This document shows positions 8,375-17,849 of a stretch of 64,000 nt of DNA, one piece after another (the first letter of the stretch is position 1; each line of letters opens with the position of its first letter). The stretch covers positions 186,001-250,000 of the forward strand of contig JAKAUC010000009.1 in the NCBI GenBank assembly GCA_021827865.1. Reading direction: 5' to 3'. The translations under genes were made by a program, and so were the position numbers. The notes under the pieces are model-generated. The model saw only the letters and a list, made by a program, of their open reading frames with translations. It did no database searches and was not told where the DNA came from. The DNA is from an archaeon (GTDB lineage Archaea > Thermoproteota > Nitrososphaeria > Nitrososphaerales > Gagatemarchaeaceae).

Positions 8375-10123
8375 ATGTCAAGGACAGGAGTAGTTCATAG
8401 GATGATGGCCCACCAAGCCGACCCTTGGAATAGACCGGAGGGATACCCAAAAGTCAGGGTCCGGACCATAAGTGTTGTCTTGGCTGTCGCGCTTTATCTC
8501 GTCGTTATTCTCGTTTCGATACTCGTATCGCCCAAAGGCAACCAAGTACAGAATTCTATCTACTACGGGCCATACTTGGGTATGTCCTTGGCAGTCCTAA
8601 TTCTATTCGCGACGTACCTGACGCTTTTCCCCGTGGGGGTGATTTCGGCGTCACGGAGTCCAGTACATTACAGTTTTTGCGCTGCGATATTGCTTGTAGC
8701 CGGTGGAGTGTTTTCAATTCTCCCTGCGGCGGAGGGATATTTTTTTTATGGCGGCCAAGGTGACATGTCGAACCACGTTGGTTCAATCCTCACTATCCTG
8801 AGAACAGGAAACACCTACCCTGGCGATATATATCCTCTGACGCATGTTATTGGCGCGGAACTAGTCAGCGTTGCTGGGGTGCCATTGTTCGCGATTCCGA
8901 CAGTTTTTGAAGAGATAATTTACGTTGTAACAGTTGCAGCACTTTATCTTGCCGTCAAACGCCGCTCTGCAGCGAATTCTTCTTACAGAATAGTCCTGCT
9001 GCTCCTTCCAGCGATCGTACCTCTAACATATCCAATCCCTCAGGATTTCGCTCTAATATTTGCTTCAATCATTGTCTTGCTTCTAGTAGTCGACAGAACT
9101 GGAGTCCCATTCGTGATTTCCATGGTTGCGCTTACACTCACCCATCCACTCGTGTCAGTTTTCATTAGTGGGATAATTTTAGCCTGGGGGGTCTTTCAGA
9201 GGAAAAAAAATCTGTACCTGGCGCTACCCTCAGTACTTGCGTTGGCTTGGATCGCCTACACTGCTGCCCTTGCAAACAGCTTAGCCACGTTCATTAATGG
9301 GTTCGCGGTTTCTTTGAACGCGACTCCCGCTGTCGCGGAGGCCTTATCGAGTCTTGGGATTCTAGAGTCCTTGGAGATTTTTGCTCGACAGTTTGGACCT
9401 TTGATTGTCGTCGGCGTGGTCGAGTGGGTAGTGCTTTTGTATCTATGGCTGAAAAGAGTACAGCCTTTTGATTCGTTTCTCTTCTTTATGCTCTCGTTCG
9501 GCCTGGCCCTCGTCCCAACATCGTTCCTAATCACGTCGTTCAGCCCTGGCTACTCGAGGTTCTTTCCGTATCTTTTCATGGGTGTGATTCTTTCGGCTCC
9601 CGCTTTGGTTTCATGGAGTTCCAAATCGAGATCGGGTAGAGCCATCGTAACATTAGCAATGCTTGCTTTGGTCTCGAGTTTGTTTCTTACATCCTATCCG
9701 TCTTGGTATACATATTCGCCGAACAATCAGGTGAGTCAAAACATGTATGTCTCTGATACTTGGTTGATTAATCATTTTTCTTATGGCACATCCATCGGTG
9801 GTCCTTTGTTTCCGTCAGGAAATGTGTGGAACATGGTCAAAGGCACTTATACGGTCCCAAGTCAACTCTACTTCAAATTTCCGTTCTATCAACTGACTTT
9901 TGGTGGACACTTTCAGGCGACTAACGGAATAAATGGGAGCAAGGAGATTCTTGTTTTAACAAAACTGGCAGTGTTGACATATGAGGGGATATATCGAACC
10001 ACAGGCATGTATAACGCGACTGACATCCGGAATTTAGGGAATTGCCCGTGCATCAACCTTATCTACTCTAGCCAAGATGAATCGTTGTATTTGAGTACAT
10101 CCGTGGTATTCCTGCCGCAGTAA
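8375..10123 (+). CDS. multi-pass membrane protein, GT-C or polymerase-like
   Basis: A 582-residue integral membrane protein with roughly twelve hydrophobic segments, the first at about residues 30-50 (ISVVLAVALYLVVILVSIL). A long extracytoplasmic loop near residue 120 has GGQGDMSNHVGS, an acidic loop motif like those in GT-C sugar transferases and polymerases, and the last 130 residues are a soluble domain with several Asn-x-Ser/Thr sites. A role in polymerising or transferring lipid-linked glycan outside the membrane is plausible but unproven. It is one of only two plus-strand genes in the cluster, so it has its own promoter. ATG at 8375 is preceded by a TTG. Confidence 0.75.
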   Translation: MSRTGVVHRMMAHQADPWNRPEGYPKVRVRTISVVLAVALYLVVILVSILVSPKGNQVQNSIYYGPYLGMSLAVLILFATYLTLFPVGVISASRSPVHYSFCAAILLVAGGVFSILPAAEGYFFYGGQGDMSNHVGSILTILRTGNTYPGDIYPLTHVIGAELVSVAGVPLFAIPTVFEEIIYVVTVAALYLAVKRRSAANSSYRIVLLLLPAIVPLTYPIPQDFALIFASIIVLLLVVDRTGVPFVISMVALTLTHPLVSVFISGIILAWGVFQRKKNLYLALPSVLALAWIAYTAALANSLATFINGFAVSLNATPAVAEALSSLGILESLEIFARQFGPLIVVGVVEWVVLLYLWLKRVQPFDSFLFFMLSFGLALVPTSFLITSFSPGYSRFFPYLFMGVILSAPALVSWSSKSRSGRAIVTLAMLALVSSLFLTSYPSWYTYSPNNQVSQNMYVSDTWLINHFSYGTSIGGPLFPSGNVWNMVKGTYTVPSQLYFKFPFYQLTFGGHFQATNGINGSKEILVLTKLAVLTYEGIYRTTGMYNATDIRNLGNCPCINLIYSSQDESLYLSTSVVFLPQ

Positions 10124-10222
10124 TGACTTTTCTTCCCTCCTCCGACCAGCAGCCTAAACTGGACGGGAGGGCGTTTGGTAGGTGGTGGTTATGGTACGTC
10201 AGATAGTAGGGAAATAATCACC

Positions 10223-11230
10223 CTAAGAAAGGAGCACTTTGTTTACACCAACCATGCTTCGTCGATAGAGTGCGTCGAAATTGCGCAGTAAGAAGAAATG
10301 CGAGGTGAGCAAGTCCAGTACGACCAAAGGCTTAGGGCCGTCGAAAAGTGCAAGAGCCAGGATCTCTACCGCTTCCCCCGCTAGAGAATATAGATAAGCC
10401 AAGAGGTTGAGGATTGAGTGGTCATAGAAATCCTTGAAGAAAACGTAGCAATTGTAGGCAAGTTTCATCCTAAGGAGTCGGCCACCCGTCATACGTCCTT
10501 CCGCAGACTCGTTGTGACGCACGCTGGTAGCAGGTAGGGCGACAAGGGAGTTGGGATGCATCTTATAGACCCTGAAACTGAAGTCCAAATCCTCATTGTA
10601 TGAATAGGACTCTAATTCTTCGTCAAATTCGAATCGCAAGAATACGTCACGGCGGAAGCAAAAACAACAACCCGAAAGCCTCTGCGCGTATGTAGTCCTT
10701 GCAAGCGCTGACGGAAACACCGAACGACCTGATCTTCTGACGGCAAGCGTGTTAGGTTTGCAATAAGAAAGCCACAAGGACTTGTGGAATGCATTAGCGA
10801 ATTGACCCTGCGGACGAGGTGTTACCACGAAAGGTTGCACACCAAGAACCGACGGTTGACTTTGGAGAAAACTCACGATGAGTTCTACTGTCTTTTCCTC
10901 CAGCGTGATATCATCATCAACGAAGAGTATGTATTCAGCCTGTGAAACGGCGATTCCTCTGTTTCGGGCTCCAGCAAGTCCTTGGTTCGTACCCCTGATG
11001 TACTTTAGCCGAAACCCTTGAGCGTCAAAAACCGAAACCAGCTCATGGACTAGGTCGCGAGACAAATTATTGGTCGAGTCGTCAACTACTATGACTTCTA
11101 ACAACGAATATGATTGGTGTAGAACTGTTCCCAGCAAGCGCGTCAAGTCCTCGGGCCGGTTGCGCGTGGGAACGACCAAGGAAATCATTCCCTTGATGAA
11201 GCCCGCTGGTGTTCTGCGCTCAGTTTTCAT
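10223..11230 (-). CDS. family 2 glycosyltransferase
   Basis: A 335-residue GT-A fold enzyme. The nucleotide-sugar half shows SLVVPTRNRPEDLTRLL, EVIVVDDSTNN and the metal motif FVDDDITL near residue 115; NQGLAGARNRG before it is the classic GT2 segment. The acceptor half has SGCCFCFRRDVFLRF and YNEDLDFSFRVY, the usual ED catalytic-base region. A hydrophobic pair near the C-terminus suggests membrane attachment. It overlaps the PIG-L-like gene by 11 bases, a coupled pair. It would add one sugar to the lipid-linked surface glycan; donor unknown. Confidence 0.9.
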   Translation of the reverse strand: MKTERRTPAGFIKGMISLVVPTRNRPEDLTRLLGTVLHQSYSLLEVIVVDDSTNNLSRDLVHELVSVFDAQGFRLKYIRGTNQGLAGARNRGIAVSQAEYILFVDDDITLEEKTVELIVSFLQSQPSVLGVQPFVVTPRPQGQFANAFHKSLWLSYCKPNTLAVRRSGRSVFPSALARTTYAQRLSGCCFCFRRDVFLRFEFDEELESYSYNEDLDFSFRVYKMHPNSLVALPATSVRHNESAEGRMTGGRLLRMKLAYNCYVFFKDFYDHSILNLLAYLYSLAGEAVEILALALFDGPKPLVVLDLLTSHFFLLRNFDALYRRSMVGVNKVLLS

Positions 11231-12038
11231 GGCCTTTGGCCGTTAAACGTGAGTACTGATGTTTGTCGCGGATTTCTCGCACGGCGCCATTTATGATTGG
11301 TTCTTTTGTGGCAAGTGCACCCAAGTATTCGTAGTCATTAACACTCCAGATTCGCTCATTGAATCCTCCCAAAACTCTCATCTGTTTGCCATAAAGGACT
11401 ATTCTAAGAGCGTCATACTGATTAAATTGCGATATGTAGTTGCTACACAATCTGAATTTTGTTACCGGGTTGAATCGAAGCATTTTAGGGTGCATTTGGT
11501 GACCTGACAGGCCTATGTCGAGGTAGCCGGCCCTGGATGGCGAGTGAATCGCGTACGGCATATCCTCATAGAAGTGAAAGTTTAACCCCGAGTTTTTACG
11601 CGTTGCAGTTTCTATCCCAATTTTGGAAACAATCATGTGGTCGACATGCCGGCCGATTGCAAGCGGAAAGAACACGTCCTTTGCATCTCGTATTCTGTCA
11701 AGTATCCTCCGCTCCGCCTCGATTGCAACCTCGATGTCCCGCCTCGACGGATTATCGCCCCAAATCTTGCCATCTGCCCCAATCTGATACCCTCTCAGTC
11801 CAGCTTCTGGCAAGCCAGAAAATTCGACGGCGCATCCTACCGCGGCTGCATTGATCAACTCTTCACGTCTTCTCTCTTTACCTATTTCCTTAACGGAATC
11901 GCCATATCGTGGCTTCGCGTATTTGCTCTGAGAGAACAAATTAAGGACCAATGCAGTTCCAAATTGCTTCTTTGAAAGCAAGCCGCCTAGTGAAAGAAAT
12001 GCATCGTCAACGTGTGGAGAGACTATAACGCAATCCAA
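11220..12038 (-). CDS. PIG-L/LmbE-family N-deacetylase
   Basis: A 272-residue protein of the zinc-dependent GlcNAc-PI de-N-acetylase family. The metal and catalytic motif SPHVDDAFLS lies at residues 7-16, and the second metal ligand is in AIGRHVDHM near residue 130. Family members remove acetyl from N-acetylglucosaminyl substrates in lipid or mycothiol precursors. Length and motif spacing are normal. Coupled by overlap with a GT2 gene, it may deacetylate an amino sugar on the growing glycan or on a precursor, giving a free amine. Confidence 0.88.
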   Translation of the reverse strand: MDCVIVSPHVDDAFLSLGGLLSKKQFGTALVLNLFSQSKYAKPRYGDSVKEIGKERRREELINAAAVGCAVEFSGLPEAGLRGYQIGADGKIWGDNPSRRDIEVAIEAERRILDRIRDAKDVFFPLAIGRHVDHMIVSKIGIETATRKNSGLNFHFYEDMPYAIHSPSRAGYLDIGLSGHQMHPKMLRFNPVTKFRLCSNYISQFNQYDALRIVLYGKQMRVLGGFNERIWSVNDYEYLGALATKEPIINGAVREIRDKHQYSRLTAKGHEN

Positions 12039-12061
12039 TTGTTCATACCCTGGCTCAACTT

Positions 12062-13231
12062 CTAAGTTTCGTGCCGGATGTTCTTTGCAACCAAATCCTT
12101 CAAGGTTGACTCCGCTTCTTGTATCGTATAATTCGTCTCAATTAATCTTCTCCCTTCAGTTGAAAGAACCCGGGCAAGTTGTACATTGGAAGTTATCTCG
12201 CTTAGGCACTTTGCGAGATCAAACTCGTTTCCCTTCTCAAACACCAATCCATTCTTTCTATGGCTTACAATTCTAGTATTGGGAGGAATATCTGAAACCA
12301 GGCAAACACACCCTACAGACAGTCCTTCCAGTAAAGCTGAGGACATTCCTTCGCGTCGAGACGGCAGGATAAAGATTGCAGCATCCGCCAGAAAGTGGGG
12401 GATAGATTCATGTTCCATAAAACCCATAATGGTGACAATGTCTCCAATTTCGCTTTTCAGGATAAATTTAGTGAGCGCCTCTTCCTGTGGTCCCGAGCCG
12501 ACCAAGAAGAGGTGAAAATCCTTCTCCCGAGCTTCATCACTGAAAAGAATGATTGCCTTTAGCAGAGTGAAGATATCCTTCTCTTCACTGAGTCTGGAAA
12601 CCGCAACAGCCTTCCAAAGCCTTTTCTTTTCGAACGAAAAGAACCGAAACACCGATGTGTCCACTCCGAAGTGCCGAACTACAGAGGGTTCACTTTTCAA
12701 AAGACGCTTAAGTCGCATGGCCCTTTCTTCGTCAAGCGCCGTGAGCTTTACACCCTTTCCAGTAAAGAACCTCAACAAAGCAACCACAGGCACGTGCGAA
12801 AGTAGTACATCCACATCGCCTCCATCAGTGTGAATGATTACAACGCGGCCAGTAATCACCCCAACCACGGAAGCAACTAGTCCATTCGGTACCGCCCACA
12901 CTGCGACAACGCAATCTGGGTTCAGTTCTCTCGCCGCGTTCAACGAGGTGATTATTGTTTTCAAAGTGTAGATTCCAAGACTCGCAATGTAAAGTGCCAT
13001 CCTTTCGATTTGGCCATAATAGGTGCCTTTCGGACTCCTAATCAGGGAGTTTATGCGAGCCTGCAATATTTCCCTAAGCCTGCTGCCGACTACAACCACA
13101 CCAAAGTTTTCACGTGGCGTTATGGACGCGTTTCTGGTGACATCGGTTACCTGAAATGTGAAGCTGCTGCCCCGTTTGTACATCTCTACTCCGGGATTGT
13201 TGTCAGCTATTAGCAGAACTCGAAAGGTCAT
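12062..13231 (-). CDS. family 4 glycosyltransferase
   Basis: A GT-B fold retaining glycosyltransferase of about 389 residues. The donor-binding half has KAVAVSRLSEEKDIFTLLKA, HLFLVGSGPQEEALTKFI and the hallmark EX7E region ILPSRREGMSSALLEGLSVG; VSDIPPNTRIV and NGLVFEKG close the domain. The N-terminal half has the odd motif HTDGGDVDVLLS. Start taken at ATG 13231 (MTFRVLLIADNN); ten further residues are open upstream. It is clearly related to the GT4 at 16621-17754, sharing the TDGGD segment and the C-terminal layout, so the two arose by duplication. Confidence 0.9.
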   Translation of the reverse strand: MTFRVLLIADNNPGVEMYKRGSSFTFQVTDVTRNASITPRENFGVVVVGSRLREILQARINSLIRSPKGTYYGQIERMALYIASLGIYTLKTIITSLNAARELNPDCVVAVWAVPNGLVASVVGVITGRVVIIHTDGGDVDVLLSHVPVVALLRFFTGKGVKLTALDEERAMRLKRLLKSEPSVVRHFGVDTSVFRFFSFEKKRLWKAVAVSRLSEEKDIFTLLKAIILFSDEAREKDFHLFLVGSGPQEEALTKFILKSEIGDIVTIMGFMEHESIPHFLADAAIFILPSRREGMSSALLEGLSVGCVCLVSDIPPNTRIVSHRKNGLVFEKGNEFDLAKCLSEITSNVQLARVLSTEGRRLIETNYTIQEAESTLKDLVAKNIRHET

Positions 13232-13306
13232 TCGTTCTATGGGTCTTGACACTCTCCACAACTGGTATATTGTGCTTTCGCAGCAAGCCCCTTCGGGAAA
13301 GTACTC

Positions 13307-14491
13307 TCAGTTTTCCAACAGGCGGCTATATTCCAACCACTTCTGAGTCACTCGCATGCCATATTCAAATGAATAGCGAGGATGATATCCTAGAAGTGAC
13401 TCCGCCTTCTGTGGATTGAACTTCGCCCTACTTGTGAAGATGTCCATCATCCCTGACGATGGTGCTTTGTGGACAGTGTCTCCAATAACTCTCAAGGATT
13501 CAGGCCCCCTCAAGAAATGGTCCTTAAGACTTGACGGAACAAGAGCCGCCAATGCCTGAACTCGCTTTGTCATACCATATTCGTTTAAGAAATTAATGAT
13601 TTGTCCTAGTGCATCCACTTGTTCCACCAGAGACGGCAGGACACCAATGCTAGATTTTGGTCCTTGCAAGAGGTGCCTAATACTAGACTGGAACTGCCTT
13701 CGAGTTTGTTCCTCAGCTTCTCTCCTAGTGGCACTATAGACTGGGAGTGGTGGAGTAAACATTCGCGCGTAAGAACCGAAGAAGTCACGCCACGACATCA
13801 ATTCTGTATCGGCGATGATGAATGTATGTCCAACCGCGGATTCGCTCGTAATCGCGAGCAATATCGCGTCAACTACATTGTCGACGTATACTGCGTTGGA
13901 AGGAGTATTACCCCCATCAATCAATACGACGTCGCGTCGTTTAAGCATGGAGATAGGACGAACAGTCCAGGGGCGGGAATATGGCCCGAAGATGTTTGTC
14001 GGCCTGAGAACAATGCCCGGAAGATTGTTCTCCCGAATCGCGTTCTGCACTAGTCTCTCTGACTCGATTTTAATGCGACAGTAAACATCACTTGTCTTTG
14101 GAAGAGGGGAGTTCTCGTCAGTATTTGGCGGCGCAGAGTAACCATGAACCGCAACTGAACTTATGTGCACGAATTTTTTTATCCCTTGTGACAATGACGC
14201 TCGGACCAGTGCTCGTGTGCCACTGATAGTTTCGAATTTTGTCCCAAGCGCACAATGCACCACCACTTGGGCGCCTCTAAGAGAATCGGATACCGACCTC
14301 TCCGAAGCAAGATCACACTTTATTATCTGGACCGGAAGTCTGCCCAATCTTGTAGCATGTGAGTAAGTGTGGATTAACCCCCGGATTTCACAATTGGAGT
14401 TAGCAAGTACCAACCGTTCAACAAAGCGCCCGCCAAGAAATCCTGATGCCCCAGTTACAAGCACTCTTAAATTCTCAATCTTCAGATTCAA
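13307..14491 (-). CDS. NAD-dependent epimerase/dehydratase (extended SDR)
   Basis: A 394-residue extended SDR, longer than usual. It has VTGASGFLGGRFVE at the start, the serine motif HISSVAVHG, YxxxK in VYCRIKIESE, and RPTNIFGPYSRP. An insert of about 70 residues around 240-330 (from PPLPVYSATRREAEEQ onward) is unlike ordinary UDP-glucose epimerases and resembles the C-terminal parts of 3-beta-HSD-like or NDUFA9-like SDRs. The C-terminus returns to the family with LGYHPRYSFEYGM. It probably acts on a sugar nucleotide in this cluster. It is transcribed with the oxidoreductase just upstream. Confidence 0.85.
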   Translation of the reverse strand: MNLKIENLRVLVTGASGFLGGRFVERLVLANSNCEIRGLIHTYSHATRLGRLPVQIIKCDLASERSVSDSLRGAQVVVHCALGTKFETISGTRALVRASLSQGIKKFVHISSVAVHGYSAPPNTDENSPLPKTSDVYCRIKIESERLVQNAIRENNLPGIVLRPTNIFGPYSRPWTVRPISMLKRRDVVLIDGGNTPSNAVYVDNVVDAILLAITSESAVGHTFIIADTELMSWRDFFGSYARMFTPPLPVYSATRREAEEQTRRQFQSSIRHLLQGPKSSIGVLPSLVEQVDALGQIINFLNEYGMTKRVQALAALVPSSLKDHFLRGPESLRVIGDTVHKAPSSGMMDIFTSRAKFNPQKAESLLGYHPRYSFEYGMRVTQKWLEYSRLLEN

Positions 14492-14513
14492 CGACCCCCT
14501 TTTAACGACCCCC

Positions 14514-15524
14514 TCAAGTCGTGCCGCGTACCCACTCTAAGTCCATGAGTTGTTTTTTCGAGTATGCTGCCTCAATAATTGACAAACTGCGCAACCCCTC
14601 TTCGCCGCTTACGAAAGGGGTTTTCTTGCTCCGCAAGACGTCGCGAAAGTCGGTGAGTTGGGTCGCAAAATAACGTAGTTTCTTGTACCCTGATGGGACA
14701 AGCTGGCGTTTAGTACAGGTTCGATTTTCTTTGCGAGATATCGTAATATCTTCGGTGCTATGTGGTGAATACTCTATAGAACCCTCCGTACCATATATGA
14801 GGTATGTATTCCGAAGTTCCCGATCTCTACTCAATTCTACGCGGCCCCGAACATTACCCGATTTCGTGTGGAAGGTCAAGTGCATTACGCAATTAGCTTC
14901 CACGCCCCCGAGATTGTCATCTTTGTATTCGTCAATAGTGAAAGAAGGCGCCAGCCACCAAGAAAGAAGATCCAAGACATGAGACCCGGTGTCAACCAAG
15001 ACTCCGCCTCCCGCCTGTTCCTTGTTAAAGAAGAAACCCGATTCGGTAGGCCACCCATAGGGCGAACCTTCTTCGGCGTCAAAACCTAGAACCGTTCCAA
15101 TCTCTGCCTTTTCGATAGAATTCTTTACAAGCCTTGAACTGTTGTAAAACCGCCTGACGAAACCCACAGCCAGACTTGCACCGGTCTTTCTGGCCGCTGC
15201 TATGGCACCTTGAGCCTCTTGAACTGATAGTGCAAGAGGCTTCTCCACCAGGACGGAAGTTCCCTCATTAAGGAATTCGCGAGAAAAGCGTGAGTGCAGG
15301 TAGTGTGGCAGGGCTAGAACGACCCCATCGACCTTCCCGATGCAGTCTCGAAAATCACTAGAGACTACATCGGCACCCAAGACGCTTCCGATGCTTCTAG
15401 CTCGGCCAAGGTCAGTGTCGACAACTGCCTTGACCCGTATGCCTGTTGTCAAGCGTAGAGCCGGCACGTAAACTGTCGAAACTACGGCGCCACAACCAAC
15501 TATGCCCAGCTCCACTTCTTTCAA
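14514..15524 (-). CDS. Gfo/Idh/MocA-family oxidoreductase
   Basis: A 336-residue NAD(P)-dependent sugar oxidoreductase. The nucleotide site is GIVGCGAVVSTVYVPAL, the key lysine is in VLVEKPLALSVQEAQ near residue 95, and the central GGGVLVDTGSHVLDLLSW segment with its conserved Asp and His is present. C-terminal GTEGSIEYSP is also typical. Enzymes of this type oxidise or reduce a sugar ring position, often C3, before transamination. The nearest neighbours are an SDR and a transposase remnant; no aminotransferase is adjacent, so its pathway partner is unclear. One of three family members here. Confidence 0.9.
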   Translation of the reverse strand: MKEVELGIVGCGAVVSTVYVPALRLTTGIRVKAVVDTDLGRARSIGSVLGADVVSSDFRDCIGKVDGVVLALPHYLHSRFSREFLNEGTSVLVEKPLALSVQEAQGAIAAARKTGASLAVGFVRRFYNSSRLVKNSIEKAEIGTVLGFDAEEGSPYGWPTESGFFFNKEQAGGGVLVDTGSHVLDLLSWWLAPSFTIDEYKDDNLGGVEANCVMHLTFHTKSGNVRGRVELSRDRELRNTYLIYGTEGSIEYSPHSTEDITISRKENRTCTKRQLVPSGYKKLRYFATQLTDFRDVLRSKKTPFVSGEEGLRSLSIIEAAYSKKQLMDLEWVRGTT

Positions 15525-15959
15525 GAATTCCCACTAATCCCGAAGGGCATTCTCTGCCCGTTATTTGTCTTGTGTGGCACCCCATAAAAACCCCATGGGT
15601 GATTTACACCTGTGATGAGGCCTACGTTTCCGAGTTGGTAACCAACCCGAGGACACTCGAGTCCCTCTCGAGCAATTTAGGCGATGCGAAAAACGCGATG
15701 TCTGATGCTTCTTCCGCAAATTTTGCCCCCAGATATAAGCACAGGACGATGATTGCAAACTCACTTAATTCGTTGTTTTTCATTGGTATTCTTTTCCATG
15801 AGTTGAAGGATGTGGCCTGAAGAAGTAGAAGTAAGACACGCAACTATGTTAGTATCCCTCTGGATGGCGTTGACGGGCGACTGTTCCCCATGCGATTTGC
15901 CTCCAGGCTCTCCTTGAGATTTCATAGTGGTTCGTTGGGCGGAGTTCTCTGTGGCGAGC
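15525..15959. other. gap with no recognisable gene
   Basis: Between the oxidoreductase start and the transposase remnant no frame encodes anything I recognise; the minus-strand open frame there is a tail of the broken transposase reading with Gln/Ser/Thr-rich nonsense. It probably belongs to the decayed element. Confidence 0.35.
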
Positions 15960-16560
15960 GTCCTCAAAAGCCCTAAGTCGGTTCTGTCGGATTCAGCTTG
16001 GAGGCATTCCTGGGAACGATTGCGAACTCGATATTGTGTTACGAAGCGTGGTTGAGTACCCTGTCCACGATGTGAGCAAAAGCACTGTCGTATGGTATAT
16101 AGAAAAGGACGAGTGCTGGATAGAAGCTCCTGAGGATCTTGAGGAAGGCGAGGAGCTCCGAGTTCGTCGATGGAGAGCACGGCAAAAGCCTGTCCGTTAC
16201 TATCGACAGAATAACTCCTATCGGCGCGCTTCCAGGCGTCCTTAGGGACGTTACGCTTCAACTCTACCATCCTTCTCTTTCCTATCAAGATCCTGGTCGC
16301 TGGACGCCTTCCAGACTTCGTCCTCTGGTGGGATATCACGCGCCCCTTCAGTCGCCTCGCTATCGCCTGGGCAGTGGAGTCCGGGTTCTAGGATTGCATC
16401 ACCTGCAGCCTCCTCCTCAATATGATCAAACCATCCCTGTGCCCTATGTCGTGTTGCGCCCTCCCTTCCTTTGGCGTCAAATCCCTAGCATAGATGCGCA
16501 TGAACCAGAGAGCGTCGTATATGTCAGCAATTGAACGAGAGACCCACTCGCTTCCCAAAC
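15960..16560 (-). pseudogene. decayed IS630/Tc1-type DDE transposase
   Basis: The minus strand, read with frame changes and stops, gives a HTH-like start (RSIADIYDALWFMRIYARDL, then RRRLQVMQS and STAQAIARRLKGR), a middle part (ELLAFLKILRSFYPALVLFY), an Asp strand followed by a His (YIPYDSAFAHIVDRVLNHAS) and finally IEFAIVPRNASKLNPTE. The last segment is the conserved block before the third acidic residue in IS630 and Tc1 transposases (PxxSPxLNPIE). A TAA lies inside the frame and others interrupt it, so it is inactive. No terminal repeats were identified. Confidence 0.55.
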
Positions 16561-16620
16561 AACTGAGAATGTTGGATGAGTCGTTTGGAACGGCCTAGGT
16601 CATAAATTCAACCTTAAAGC

Positions 16621-17754
16621 ATGAGCCAAAGCGGAGTGAAAGTGAAAGGATTGCGAATTCTAGTCATTGATGACCTTGGTATCGGAGGGTCGATTCAAAC
16701 CTACGCAAAAATCACGAAGATTGTGCTAATTACAAAACGCGCTGAGCTTCTAAAGCTTCAAAGTCCTGGTGTGGCGGTACACAGGATTCCGTCACGAAGA
16801 TTTGTCGAGAAATTCGAATTGCCAAGTGTCTTGGACTTCGTCAGCTACTTCGCTAGCGCCACTGCGATCTCCATCATAGCAGCTACAAAATACAGGGTAA
16901 AGAAGATAGTTGGAGTCTACTCTTTTCCCCAGGGCTTAGTAGCTATGCTTGTCGGCGCTCTGACCAAGAATGAGGTCCTGATCGATACCGACGGCGGAGA
17001 CATTGACCTGCTTCTTCGTAATAGATTCATCAGAGCAACTCTCAGAGCTTTCACGAAAAGGACGACCACCATACTAGCTCTAAATCCAAGCAAAGCCAAG
17101 GCCATTAAACGATTACTTGGTCATGACGCCCATGTCCTAAGCACAATAGGTGTGGATGCTGAGCGGTTTCCTTTCGTCCCATTTCGGTCTAAATCCAAGT
17201 GGAAAGCAATATGCGTAAGTAGATTCAGTCCAGAGAAAGGATTATTTGTACTACTCAACGCCGTGAAAGGTCTCGCCCCCCTCGCGAGACAGAGCAATAT
17301 CGAACTTTCCTTGATTGGATATGGTCCAGAGGAGAGCAGAATTCGTGAATACATTAGATTTAATGCGATCGAAGATATCGTACGAGTAGTTGGCCCAGTG
17401 GATCATGACTCCATATCAACTCAGTACTCCGAAGCCGCAATCTTCATTCTCCCCTCGTATAGAGAAGGTCTTTCCGTCGCCCTACTTGAAGCGATGAGTT
17501 CCGGCTGCTTGTGCGTGGTATCTGATATACCCAGTAACATGTATGTTATCAGTCCCGGCTCGAATGCAATCACTTTCCGCAGCGGCGATCATGTTGATCT
17601 TACAAAGAGGTTAAATTGGATTTTCAGCCACCAGAGTGAAGTTGCACTAATCAGTAAGAACGCAAGCCAGCATGTTGCGGAAAATTTTTCTAGGGAAAAG
17701 GCGATTAGAGACTTGGCAAAACTCCTGAGTCAGTCTCCATCCATTAGCAAGTAG
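16621..17754 (+). CDS. family 4 glycosyltransferase
   Basis: A 377-residue GT-B enzyme. It has VIDTDGGDIDLL in the first half and, in the donor half, KAICVSRFSPEKGLFVLLNA, LSLIGYGPEESRIREYI and the EX7E region ILPSYREGLSVALLEAMSSG. It is a paralogue of the GT4 at 12062-13231, with the same TDGGD segment and the same SDIPxN ending, but the N-terminal 60 residues are shorter and the usual glycine loop is IDDLGIGGS. It is on the plus strand against most of the cluster and lies between two transposase remnants, so it may have moved as a unit. It starts at ATG 16621. Confidence 0.9.
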   Translation: MSQSGVKVKGLRILVIDDLGIGGSIQTYAKITKIVLITKRAELLKLQSPGVAVHRIPSRRFVEKFELPSVLDFVSYFASATAISIIAATKYRVKKIVGVYSFPQGLVAMLVGALTKNEVLIDTDGGDIDLLLRNRFIRATLRAFTKRTTTILALNPSKAKAIKRLLGHDAHVLSTIGVDAERFPFVPFRSKSKWKAICVSRFSPEKGLFVLLNAVKGLAPLARQSNIELSLIGYGPEESRIREYIRFNAIEDIVRVVGPVDHDSISTQYSEAAIFILPSYREGLSVALLEAMSSGCLCVVSDIPSNMYVISPGSNAITFRSGDHVDLTKRLNWIFSHQSEVALISKNASQHVAENFSREKAIRDLAKLLSQSPSISK

Positions 17755-17849
17755 GTAAAGGTGAGTCGAAGTGGACCCGTCAATTTACATATGTTTCTGA
17801 GTGCTCCAAGCCTCACAAATTCCATCGTCACCGGATTATCTCCGCTTCC

